NCBI GenBank assembly: GCA_004802725.1
Contig: SGPM01000004.1
Coordinates: 186,001 to 250,000 of the forward strand
Length of the DNA stretch: 64,000 bases
Reading direction: 5' to 3'
Source: Antrodiella citrinella
Lineage: Eukaryota; Basidiomycota; Agaricomycetes; Polyporales; Steccherinaceae
In this document: positions 1-12,095 of the stretch, piece by piece
How the letters are laid out: each line of letters starts with the position of its first letter
Position numbering within the stretch: the first letter of the stretch is position 1
The notes under the pieces: model-generated
Seen by the model: only the letters and a program-made list of their open reading frames with translations
The model's database searches: none
Told to the model about the DNA's origin: nothing
Translations under genes and position numbers: made by a program

Positions 1-856
1 GTGATGGTTTGCTTGTATGCTAGATGCAGTAGCAGTTGCCTTCTCCGCGGGTTTGCTGTTCAACTCTGACTCCACTGACCCTAGGAGTCCAGCGATTGGC
101 ACAAACTCTGTCTCTTGGTTGAATTTGAGTTCTGCGTTGACATTTCGGTCCACTGTGATCCGGTCAATCCACGAGATGATGATCAAAAGGCAAAGATGAC
201 GCACAGTGAATGGCCAGAGTGGGTATACGAAGGATTGGCCTGGTGATATGTACCAGCTTTGCCGACACAACATCATTAGATGAGATGACCACGCGACCAG
301 CAAGAGACAAGTCGCGATCCAGCCACGAATGCCAGATACCACCGCCATAGGTCTCTACCCCCACTTGAAGATATCCCACCTTGGATTTCTTCGACACGGG
401 ACGCACCTACAGACATCTTGTCAGCGAGATCTCAGGATACAGTGCAACGCGAAGACCTCACACGTAGGTTCGGACTGTCGATATGAGTAGCAACAATCGA
501 CAATCCAGCGCCCTGCTTCCAATTCTTTGGAATGGTGAAGGCCAACAACGCACTCTGATTACTGTCAAGATTGATCTCTACGACGCGTTGACATCACGAG
601 AGATTGGCTCATACTCACCGAGTGAAGTAGTACTTGCCACCTTGCTTGATATATTTCTCCCAATCGTCGGTTTCCCTTATCTGTGTCGAACAGATAAAGA
701 GCGATCTCAACGATTTGTGAACCGACATACCTTCTGGAACCCAGCCTCATCAAGCCTCTTAGAGGCTGCTTGTACGGCATGGAAGGGGGTGGGGGAGGTA
801 TTGAGGAAGTCCAGGAGCTTATAGGCGGCTTCGGGCCCAGTGTTACGAATCATCAT
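1..856 (-). CDS. Aspartyl aminopeptidase (M18 family), 3' part cut by window edge
   Basis: Zinc metallopeptidase of family M18 (DNPEP/Ape4-like), which removes N-terminal Asp or Glu from peptides, usually in the cytosol. Read on the minus strand, the N-terminal exon gives the family opening ([19 protein letters not shown]) and a following exon gives [15 protein letters not shown]. The next exon contains ATHIDSPN, whose His-x-Asp is the first zinc-ligand motif. Further on come [14 protein letters not shown] and [10 protein letters not shown], then [12 protein letters not shown], all typical of M18. At least three introns of about 50 bp interrupt it. The start chosen is the Met pair at 856, because the family similarity begins right after it; the frame stays open to another Met at 1009. 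The C-terminal part, with the remaining zinc ligands, lies left of coordinate 1. UTP12 starts divergently only about 250 bp away. Confidence 0.93.
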
Positions 857-1108
857 GGTTAGAGAGAAAGAACGCTTGGAGTAGAAAGCGGCTTTATAGA
901 GCGAATGACTCAAACGAGATGGCACTGAAGGACAGCGGCATGCACGGCCCAGAGCAAACATTTCAGAGCGTCTAATAGATATGATGGCACACGACGATGA
1001 GTTTAGCACCCGTGGGAAAGCTCAAAAATATTGGAAGGCGCGCTTCTAATTGGTTGCATTTTGTCATTAGCCACCCTGCTAAGACCCAGAGTGCTAAAAG
1101 TCAAGGTC

Positions 1109-4100
1109 ATGGTGCAAAGCTATCTGAGACACGGCCCTACAGAGGTGCGTATCTAATACAATAGATCCGAACCTAGAACTCACAACTTAACAGGCGTTTG
1201 GTCTTGTATGCAGTCCATCTGCTAACTCACATTATGATGGTCGACTTGCATATGTGCCGGCGTTGGAGGATGTATTAGTCTGGGATGTCAAAAAGGGTCA
1301 ACAAGTGAGCATCGATATATGTTGCAGATGTCCACTTATTGACCTATAAATCAGCTAGCTATGTGGCATGAGTCGGGTCATCGTGCTGAAGTCACCTGCA
1401 TTACTCGTTCGCCTCAACAAGACACATTCGCGGTTGGCTATGCGGATGGCTCTATTCGTCTTTGGAGCGCATCGACAAGCTCTGTCATGGCAACCTTCAA
1501 TGGGCACAAGAAGGCCGTCACTTCCCTCGCCTTTGACAAAGAGGGAACCAGATTGGCATCCGGTTCTCAAGACACAGATATCATCGTCTGGGATGTAGTT
1601 GCAGAAGCGGGTTTGTTTCGGTAAGAAACCAGCACTAGACCGTAATCTTAGATATCTGACACCAACTTTCAGCCTTCGCGGCCATCGTGACCAAGTCACC
1701 GGTATCCATTTCGTCGAGGTCGTATCTTCCTCTGCGCCTTCTACTTCAACTGGAACCGCTCCCGGATTCTTGGTGACTGGAGCGAAGGATACATTCATGA
1801 AACTGTGGGATCTTTCTACTCAACATTGCGTTCAAACATTGGTTGCGCATCGAGCGGAGGTTTGGACCCTGGACATAGACCCACAGCAGGAGCTGGTATT
1901 CACCGGAAGTGGAGAGGGTGACATGAAGGCGTGGAGACTGGACCACGAAGCAATGTCGGCAGGCTTAAAGGAATCCGAGTCCGGTGAAGTATGTCCTTCG
2001 TTATATGATGTCATACACAGACCAATGGACCATCTTTTGCAGGTACAAAAGCTTATACATTCTGTCACCAATCTCCCATTATCATCGCGGCATCGAGTTT
2101 CCCAGATCTCCTTCCATCCCACACAACCTTACCTCGCTGTTCAATCACATGAGCGGTCGGTGGAAATTTTCAGAATTAGGACAGAGGAGGAAATTCGCAA
2201 GAAACAGGCCAGGCGAAGGAGACGCGCTAAAGAAAAGGAGCAAGGAAAGTCTAAAGATGCCTCTAAACAGGATCAAGATATTGAACCTGCGCAAGAGGAG
2301 GACATCGGAGTAGCGGATCTCTTCACGCCATACCTCGTCGCAAGGGCCAGTGGAAAGGTCAGGTCGTTTGATTTTAGTGAGGAACCAACCGGCAAAGGCA
2401 CTGTCCAACTCTTCATGGCTCTCTCGACAAATGCACTTGAGGTCTATAGCATCCCCGCGCCCGCCAAATCCAAGGAGGATACGGCAGAGGCAGCTCGTAT
2501 TTTAGCAGTTGACCTCCCAGGGCATCGAGCAGATGTTCGTACCCTGTGCTTGAGTTCAGATGATATGCTATTAGCATCGGCGTCCAATGGTACCCATTTG
2601 TCTCACGTCACCCTTCTGATACGAGTTCTAACCTCCTTCGTATTAGGATCTCTGAAGATATGGAACATGAAGTCTTTCACCTGTATACGGACAATAGAGT
2701 GCACGACCCCAATTTGCAGCACCTTCTTACCCGGTGATCGTCAAGTACGTTACTCCCTTAGTTCATGTTAAAGTAATACTCATTTTCTGCTATAGATCGC
2801 TGTCGGTACGAAGTCGGGAGAGATTCTGATATACGACGTTGCTTCGTCTTCGCTAGTTGAGACCATCAGCGCACATACGTCCACTGTCTGGTCGATGCAC
2901 ATACGAGCAGATGAGCAAGCACTCGTAAGCGGCAGCGCAGACAAGGACATCAAATTCTGGGAGATCGAGTACAAGAAGTCTACGGACAAAGATAGCCCAA
3001 GTGTACGTTCATTGTTCTTAGCTCGTTGTAGGAGCGGTGTTCACATTTTTGGCAAGCAGCAGGGTCCACGGATCTTGACTCTTTGTCATGTTCGTACGCT
3101 CAAAATGACGGACGACGTGCTCTCTGTCAGATACAGTCCGAACGGAAAGCTGCTTGCGGTCGCCCTGCTCGATTCCACGGTCAAAGTCTTCTATCAAGAC
3201 ACCCTGAAGTTCTTCCTGTCGTTGTACGGACACAAGTTACCCGTCTTGTCAATGGATATCTCCGCGGACTCGAAGCTCATTGTTACCTGTTCGGCGGATA
3301 AGAACGTCAAGATCTGGGGTTTAGACTTCGGTGATTGTCACAGGTCGATCTTCGCGCACGATGACAGCGTCATGCAAGTTGCCTTCGAGAAGACCGACAG
3401 CAGAGACTTTAATGCGAAACCATCTCATTATTTCTGGACGGTTGGCAAGGACAAGATGTTGAAGTATTGGGATGGCGACAGGGTGAGTTCTCCTCTTACT
3501 TGCGCGAGACTCTATGTAACATTTGAGGTGCAGTTCGAGAACATACAGAAGCTCGACGGTCATCATGGTGAAATCTGGGCGTTGGCGGTCAGCAACCATG
3601 GTAAATTCGTTGTTACTGGCTCACACGACAAATCTATTCGCATATGGGAGAAGCTAGACGAACCAGTACGGCTTTTTTCTTCCAACCATGGTAGTGGTCA
3701 TTAATGCATGTATTGTTGCAGCTGTTCCTCGAAGAAGAGCGAGAAAAGGAACTGGAACGCTTGTATGAGACTGGTATCGCTGATACCTACAACCGAGAGG
3801 ATGCACCCATGGGCAGTGGAGTCGAGGGTGTAGCTGCGGAAGCAAGCGGTGCAGAGGCTACGGGTGTCTCAAAGCAAACCACAGAGACGCTCATGGCAGG
3901 AGAGAGGATCATTGAAGCGATTGACCTCGCTGACGAGGAGCTCAACGCACTCCGAGAATACGAAGAAGCCAAGGCCACTGGCGGCCTGTCCGCTCAGATT
4001 GCGCCTCCTCCGAGGAACCCTGTTCTTGCCGCGTACGAGAAGGAGCCGGAGGAGTATGTGTTGATGGTGATTGAGAGGGTCTCGAGCACGGCTCTGTACG

Positions 4101-4527
4101 ATGCTTTGTTGGTCTTGCCTTTCGGGAAGGTCGTGAGCCTGATGAGATTCCTGAGTTACTGGGCAGAACGAGTGCGTAATCTCAGAATTGTTATCACTGT
4201 ACATCTCGCTGACCACACGAATCGTAGTCTTGGAACCTGATTCTCACCTCCAGGATCATATTCTTCCTCCTCAAAACCCATCATCACCAGATTGTCGCCA
4301 ACCGCGTCATGCGTTCGGCTCTCATACCCCTGCGGAAACACCTGCGTGACTCTCTCAGGGCACAAAAAGACACTCTCAGCTACAACCTAGCCGCGCTTCG
4401 TTACATCAAGCGGCAGAGCGATGCTCAGAGGACGGCAGAGTTCTTTGAAGAGGAGCTTGATGAGGACGCCATGAAGGCGCGGATAGCGGATAGCAAAAAG
4501 CGTAAACGAGTTAGTATCAAGGCATAG
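1109..4527 (+). CDS. UTP12: UTP12/DIP2 (WDR3) U3 snoRNP WD-repeat protein
   Basis: Component of the UTP-B module of the small-subunit processome, which acts in the nucleolus in early 18S pre-rRNA processing. The protein is about 940 residues long. It opens with a short first exon ([12 protein letters not shown]) joined after a 49-bp intron to AFGLVCSP. It then carries two tandem WD40 propellers; repeats such as [58 protein letters not shown] and [12 protein letters not shown] are visible. The C-terminal Utp12 domain contains [15 protein letters not shown] and [17 protein letters not shown]. The tail is basic ([11 protein letters not shown]). A lysine- and arginine-rich insert ([14 protein letters not shown]) sits between the propellers. 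About nine short introns interrupt the gene. Its 3' end faces the DPBB gene about 100 bp away. Confidence 0.96.
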
Positions 4528-4629
4528 GCAGTTTGTATGCAGGCTATATCCATGTTTCTGTATCCATTTAGATTGAAATGATCATACAATGACGACTAAA
4601 TCTGCTACATTTCGAACACATCGAGGTAT

Positions 4630-5880
4630 TCATATGGGAGGTCCTTGATTCCGTAGCGAAAAGAGAGTCGGCGCGTTGGCTGCTGGTGCGGATGTGGGTG
4701 GTTCCTGCCACTGCGTAGGTAATGTGTAGCTGGTTGTGTTCGATTTACAGTTAATCCTTCGGTCCCCATAGGTGTTCAAGCCTTCACAGCGATCAGTTTT
4801 CGTAATCAAAGTAGCGGACTGTTTGCTCACCATCCTTCTGGTTCTGTCGCCTGTCGCATCTGCACTTGGAGAAGCCCTTCGTCGAGAGTAGCGAGCTCCT
4901 TGAACGCCGCCTGAGTTAGGTCGACGTGTTTAGAGCCTTTCTTGCATCCAGCGCAAGAATCAACTACTCGAACGAATACACATTTCTTCGGCGTATTACA
5001 CACTGTAAAGAGTGATCAGTCCAAAGAGACAGCCGGGGAGAATCAAGATGACGGACATTCTAGGAACTTGAAACATTTTGGGCGGGTCACCCATCCCTCC
5101 AGGGTAAGCGCACAAGCGAAAGAGGCATCCTGCAGTCAAGACAATGAGAGCCTGACTTCGTATCCGAACAGTAGTGCTTACAGTGGGAGCCCATACGGGA
5201 TTCGGCCAGCAACTCGGGTTCTCGAGATCGTGTCCGGTGTACCTGGGGACGAAAGATATCAGCCGAAGCAACAACATCCTGCATTTGGAATCTGACCAAG
5301 TGATAGTCACAGGCTCTGCACTCCCTTCGCCTTTGAGACTAGCTAGAATATTCTTGACACTTGCAGTGAGACCGCCCTTGGATAGAGCGCTCTTGGAGGT
5401 GTCTTTGGAAGCAGCCTTGGAAGAGCTCTTGGGAGAATTCTTGGTGGAGGGCTTTTTCGACGATTTGTTCGAACCGCCCTTCTTCGGCGATTTGGTTGAT
5501 TTGGCTTTGGACTTGGCGACGGTTTTGCGGTTAGCTCTCCTGGTAGGCGGGTTGAAAGTTATGTTCTTGTTGGCCCGCTTCGCAAGTTCGAAAAACTCTT
5601 CCTCGACAACATCGTCGTCCGAGACTGCGCCCTGGGGTTCGTCGTCGTCCACGTCGTCGTCCTCATCGACAAAGTCACGTCGGTACTTGTACTGTAGGTT
5701 GGTAACATTGACTGTCTGCCATCCGTCACGAGCACTGAAGTGGTAATTGTTGCTGAGAGAGTGAGCCCGAGCATAGCGAGATTCGAGAGTGTTGTGCGCA
5801 GCGCGTAGGTCGGAAGCCTCAGTACCAAGAAGTAGATAGACGAGAACGAAGACAAGAGAGACCAAGAGGGAGAGAGGCAT
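4630..5880 (-). CDS. Secreted RlpA-like double-psi beta-barrel (expansin/barwin-like) protein
   Basis: Predicted extracellular protein of about 330 residues. A hydrophobic signal peptide (MPLSLLVSLVFVLVYLLLG) is followed by an Asp/Glu-rich stretch and then a Lys/Ser-rich linker of about 80 residues with repeated KKxSxK-type units. The last third is a cysteine-containing RlpA-like DPBB domain: TWYTGHDLENPSCW, then WVTRPKCFKF, then CVFVRVVDSCAGCKKGSKHV and DLTQAAFKELA. Introns of about 50 bp fall after WAPT, after FLE and before the final exon (INCKSN...). I placed these from frame and from conservation of the DPBB core. Barwin/expansin-like folds often bind or loosen cell-wall polysaccharides, but the catalytic or binding role here is not known. 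The basic linker suggests binding to an acidic surface or polymer; that is inference. Confidence 0.88.
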
Positions 5881-6477
5881 GACGGGGACTTGAGAAGGAT
5901 ACTGTAAAGACAGGCCGGCCTGAAGGCGTTGAAATTTGCAGACAAGTTGAGTGTCTGACTTGAGGAAGTTATCGCGGTCGTGGAGGAGGAGAAACACAAC
6001 GTTGAAAAAGACGCGCTCCACTTTCAACGCGTCCAAACAAACAAACAACGCGTCGCGTACACGTGACCTAGACGCCGTCGCGTCCGCACAACGTCTTCTC
6101 GACGAATTCCGACGCCTTTTCTTCACGGCCCACAGCCTTCGGTTACCAGTCTCACTTGAGTCTCACGCCATAGCACACCATCATCCGATGATCCAGTCGA
6201 TGTAAGTTCCATGTAACGAAATGCAAGCGAAACAGTCAATGTCATGATCTGGACATGCGGTTTTACGTAATCGATAAGTACCGCGTGAGTCACGGAGAAC
6301 TGGCTCTGACCAACACCGTCTGCCTTACTTATACCTAGGCCTTACCTTCAACTTTGAGGCTTGAGGCTTGAACTCGGGGAAGAGTCTCTCGTTACTACGA
6401 ATTCAACGCTACTGTTCCTTTTTCAATCACACAGCAATTCTCGCCGACTGACAGTGCTCCTCAATTCGAATTTCAAG
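5881..6477. other. Intergenic region between divergent DPBB and PLP-enzyme genes
   Basis: About 600 bp with no supported coding gene. It holds the promoters and 5' UTRs of two divergent genes. Short open frames here (around 5951-6205 and 6361-6477) do not resemble proteins. No clear TATA box was found. Confidence 0.6.
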
Positions 6478-8295
<1,818 letters not shown>

Positions 8296-8607
8296 TCGGA
8301 TTCACTGGAGGTCGGTCGTTTCTTAGTTTGCACGCTACGCTTATCTCTAGAGGCTTTGTTCGGATGCCCATGTAGACTACAACCTCACCAATGTACAGAC
8401 TTTGTGCTCTTGCTCGTGTTCGGACGCGTCTGTGGCTGAAGTGGCGTCCGTGGATCTTCACACTTCGTCGGCTCTTCCAATTCGGGTCGTTCCATGACAG
8501 CAAGTGAAGCATCCCTTTCTGGTGGCAGCGTATAAATTCTGGTCCATTCAGATGCGATGCGTTGCGTTTTCTTCTCTCCTTCCACATTCCTCAGTATCAT
8601 CCGCGAC

Positions 8608-10091
8608 ATGGGTAGCAGCAGCATTTATCTCGGCGGTGAGTCGTTACATGCTGGTCTCGCGGGCTCTGCAATCGACGCGACCCCCCTATCTCAGACATTC
8701 CAGCCAATCTGAAGGAAGAGGATGTGCGCAGGGTAAGTGGTCAAGCCTCCCATTTCTCCTTGTAACTGTATATCACGGAGGTTGTGTAGCACTTGGCCGT
8801 CTACGGCTCCATCAAATCTATCAACTTACTGCCTGGTATGTCAACATCTTGATCAGCGTTCATGTGACCAGTGCTCACGCGTGCGTTATTAGGCTATGGT
8901 TTCGTAGAGTTTTTTTCCGAGAAGGTATGTCATGGTGTCACGGCAGCATGTAAAGTGCCTCTCGTCGATGTGGTGCTCATCGCAGCTTCATTTACAGGAC
9001 GCGATGGTGGGTATATGCACTTATACAAGCACGATTGCTTGGCTGAATACCTTGAGCAGGACGTTGTGGACATATTCTCGCGTCAGGACTTTATGGGAAT
9101 AAGTCAGTAGGCTTCGTGCACGATCAAATATGATGCTCAATGTCTTCTATAGCGGTCAAGGTCGAGCTCGCCAAGACCAAAACACGTCGCAAGATCTGCG
9201 TCGATTCTTCTAACACGACAAGTTCTCGCAAGGAAAACAGGTATGTGAACTGTCTGGATCCGTTGTTTCCATCCCACGTGCTGAGTGAGGCGCATATATG
9301 CAGGTCCTCTCACTCTAACATACGGTATCCGGTCGTTGTCGACAATCTGAATAGAACGACGTGCTGGCAGGCGAGTACAGAGATCGTAGGGACCTGATCT
9401 GTTGCTGAAGCCATCTACTTGCAGCAATTGAAAGACTTTGGCAAGATACAAGGTGTCTCGGTGGCATATTGCGACATTGACAAGAAACAGAGAAGCAGAG
9501 GGTGCGTTGTATGACTCACATATGTTATCTCACAGCTGACTACGATTACTTTAGATTCCTCGAGTATCTCTCTGAGGAAGATGCCAATCGCGCTGTGAAA
9601 GAGTTGAATGGACTGGAGCTCAACGGTAGCGTTGTGACCCTTAGCAGCTGCGTGCGTAAATCACACCACTGATCATATTACCAGTGGCTGAAGTGCTCAT
9701 GTAGGGTCCTCAACGATTACTCTATAAACCACACAACCCAACTCGCCGGTCATGCTCTCCTGCACGGTCGATGCGTGGTCGATGCGGCTCGAGGGATGAC
9801 GAACATGACCAGCCACGTAGGTCTAGGACATCCCAGGCTCATCCCCACGCATACGACAGAGAGTCAGCAGAGGACCGCTATGGGATGTATCCAGACTCTC
9901 ACTTGCGGAGATTCACAGGCTGTCACCAGTCACCACATTACGCAGGTTCAAACGTTCCTCAGGACCCGCCTTATGACCCAGCGTCGTGGCACTACGGGTC
10001 ATACGCGAACCCACATCGTCTTCGGGATGTTGATGTGGGGATGTACTCGTGGCCGTACAATGACTACACTCACGGTCCTGGACCACACTAA
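8608..10091 (+). CDS. SR-type RNA-binding protein with two RRMs
   Basis: Nuclear RNA-binding protein of the Srp2/SRSF4-6 type, expected to act in splicing and mRNP assembly. Its eight or so exons are tiny, so the N-terminal half is invisible in continuous frames. RRM1 has RNP2 as IYLGDI and RNP1 as GYGFVEF, followed by DAMDVVDIFSRQDFMGI, the usual SR-protein layout. RRM2 contains VVDNLNRTTCWQQLKDFGK, aligned with the SR-family SWQDLKD motif, and RGFLEYLSEEDANRAV. The tail is about 130 residues, with only a few RS dipeptides (RRSCSPARSMRGR) and many His, Asp, Pro and Tyr residues instead of a long RS domain. One exon (8998-9006) is only 9 nt long and encodes Asp-Ala-Met. The start is the ATG directly ahead of GSSSIYLG. 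Confidence 0.88.
8998..9006 (+). other. 9-nt micro-exon in the SR-protein gene
   Basis: GACGCGATG is flanked by ...TTTACAG on the left and GTGGGT... on the right. It joins in phase 0 to ...GAGAAG before it and GACGTTGTG after it. The resulting EKDAMDVV matches the conserved DA-x-D-x-V region at the end of RRM1 in SR proteins, which would be shortened if the exon were skipped. Confidence 0.75.
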
Positions 10092-10422
10092 GTAAGTGTG
10101 GGCTCCTGTCACGGCTCGGGCACAATTGACCAGTGAAGTCTCACCAGTCACCGCATAGCGACGGCTACTTACTATTGCAGCAGTTCACGGGCACAGCAGT
10201 CATAAAATTATGTTTACTATCAGCACTGGGTCAAAAGGTCAGGAGAGAGCAATCGTTTCTGGACATTATTTCAAGTTCGCAGTATTCTCAACACACAAGG
10301 CATACTTTCAATATTCATGGATCCAAGGACTTTCGTGTTGTAACTTCTGGGGAGTGACACTCTTCGCATCATAAGTAGAAGATGTAGCATTAGCATACAT
10401 CGTGGTGTAATGTTGTTGTACG
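10092..10422. other. Convergent intergenic region
   Basis: About 330 bp between the 3' ends of the SR-protein gene and the acyltransferase gene. It holds only the 3' UTRs; no gene or repeat was recognised. Confidence 0.6.
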
Positions 10423-11932
10423 TTACTTCTTTGCTCTGTACAAGTCTAAAAACGTTACTTTATCTTCCCATCCCAATCCCACCCTTTTCATTTTGCCGAT
10501 CTGAGCAATAAGTAACGCACAGATTTCCGAGAGCGGGTCGGTGCCTTCGTTAGCAAGGAAATCACTGAGCAAAAACGACCCCGAGCTGGGTGCTTCGGTG
10601 GGATTGAGGAGACGAATGGAGATGTTGAGAGGTGAAAGTGATGTTGTGAGCTTGAAGATGTGAGGGAATGGGTTGAGAACGTTTGAGGGTATCGAATGCG
10701 ACAGAGTTGGTGACAATGCGGTCGGTGGATCGTATCTGTACTCCCGTGAGCGTTTCTCTCGAGTAGTAGGACGGGAAATACGTACCGGGCGCACATAACG
10801 AAAACCTTGAAGTTGCGAACTGGTACCTCAATTCCCTTGAATACTTCAGCGAACCTCAATAAGCCTCTCCCATTGCTGGTTGTGCACTCGGGGAAGACCA
10901 CCACTGGCCTATCTGTTTTCGCGCGAATTTCCTCGAAGCTCTGCATAGGCGAAGACAGATCAGCAGGGTGCAGAGGGAAACGTCCGGTGTGCCCCATGAT
11001 GGAGAGCAAGGAAAACTCGCGGAAGCCCAGGATTTCAGCGCGTGGTGTGGGGGCACGCGTGGCAGGTGTAGACACGGCGGCGGAACCTGTCCCTGTGCGG
11101 CGACCTGGAGTACGGCTGATAGGTTTCGCTGCATCGGGAGACGAAGTAAGTTCAACTGGGTTTGTCACGGGAACAAGAAATATAGGGTTGAATCTATAGT
11201 CTTGTCAGTAGGCACGCGACGTGAAAGACACATCAATGTACCGGAATCCCAGCCATAGTAGCTCCACCCAAGATACCCAGTTTGTTACTATGACATCTCC
11301 GGCTTTTGGACTCCACGGTTCGGTGTACTTGACGCCTTTTCTGTTAACCCACGACACGTCAGTACGTCGCGTACCTATTTTGAACGAAATTCGACGTACG
11401 CTCGTTTCCGAGTGATCACTTCCACCGGTATCCACCATAATCCGATGAGTAGTAAGACAAGACGCGATATCAATGCGGTCAGGATATATGTCACAGTGTG
11501 GTAGAGTGGAGGTACTGGTTTCTGGTTCAATGAGTGACGGTAACAGATAGCACACAAACAGCACTCACAAACACTGTACAAACGCCGCTCACAAGGACCA
11601 CGTAAATGACACCCAACGCAACGATGAGAGCCGTACGGATAACGCCAACGACATATCCAACCGGCAACAATATAGTTGCAAGGAGTTCTGAACCAGCTGG
11701 AGGTAGCGGAGTGAGGAACGGCTGTGAGGAGCAAGCGTTCAGACTTTTGACATAGTGACATGGCGGTTTAACTCACCTGGATACCAGTACCAGGATCCTT
11801 CAGAGTGTTACGTGAGTGTCATCCCGTCTACTTCGTAAGACGGACTCACTCTGTAGGACGAGAACTTTTCCATGCTGAGAAAGGTGTTCAAGTTGAGGGT
11901 CGCTCGTAGAATGCCAACTCGCGGCGCGTCCA
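10423..11932 (-). CDS. LOA1/VPS66-type lysophospholipid acyltransferase
   Basis: Membrane acyltransferase of the PlsC superfamily, related to yeast Loa1 (YPR139C), an oleoyl-CoA:lysophosphatidic acid acyltransferase of ER and lipid droplets. The N-terminus reads MDAPRVGILRATLNLN and then MEKFSSYR, spliced through a 21-nt exon to DPGTGIQPFLTP. This is the conserved family opening. Two hydrophobic segments follow (ATILLPVGYVVGVIRTALIV and LISRLVLLLIGLWW). The catalytic half has VTNWVSWVELLWL where PlsC enzymes carry HX4D, and PVVVFPECTTSNGRGLL for the substrate-binding PEGT-like block. A Ser/Thr/Pro/Arg-rich stretch (about residues 190-240) separates the two, and the end is FLDLYRAKK. The start at 11932 is preferred because the upstream frame soon meets a stop; MEKFSSYR is a possible later start. 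TVP38 lies divergently about 160 bp away. Confidence 0.9.
11777..11797 (-). other. 21-nt micro-exon in the acyltransferase gene
   Basis: On the minus strand, an exon encoding seven residues (DPGTGIQ) lies between an intron that ends ...CTGAAG and one that begins GTGAGTTAAA. DPGTGIQPFL is a strongly conserved block of Loa1/Vps66 proteins, which supports the exon even though the upstream acceptor is AAG rather than CAG or TAG. Confidence 0.7.
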
Positions 11933-12095
11933 TGATCGAAGATCTAATCTTATCTGAGACGTTCAAGTTGGTGACATCTTCCGGATTTCTCAGCGGATGG
12001 GCCGGGCAATCTCACTGCGAGCGACCTTATTTTACATCGACCTCTCTGAGGTGATCTCACCCTCATTTCATCCTCTCCATCTTGGAAATTCCAAC

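Noticed and set aside
5174..5746. 190-codon plus-strand frame, leucine- and acid-rich, opposite the DPBB gene
   Set aside because: It is the antisense of the Lys/Ser-rich linker; the minus strand carries the signal peptide, DPBB motifs and consistent splice sites.
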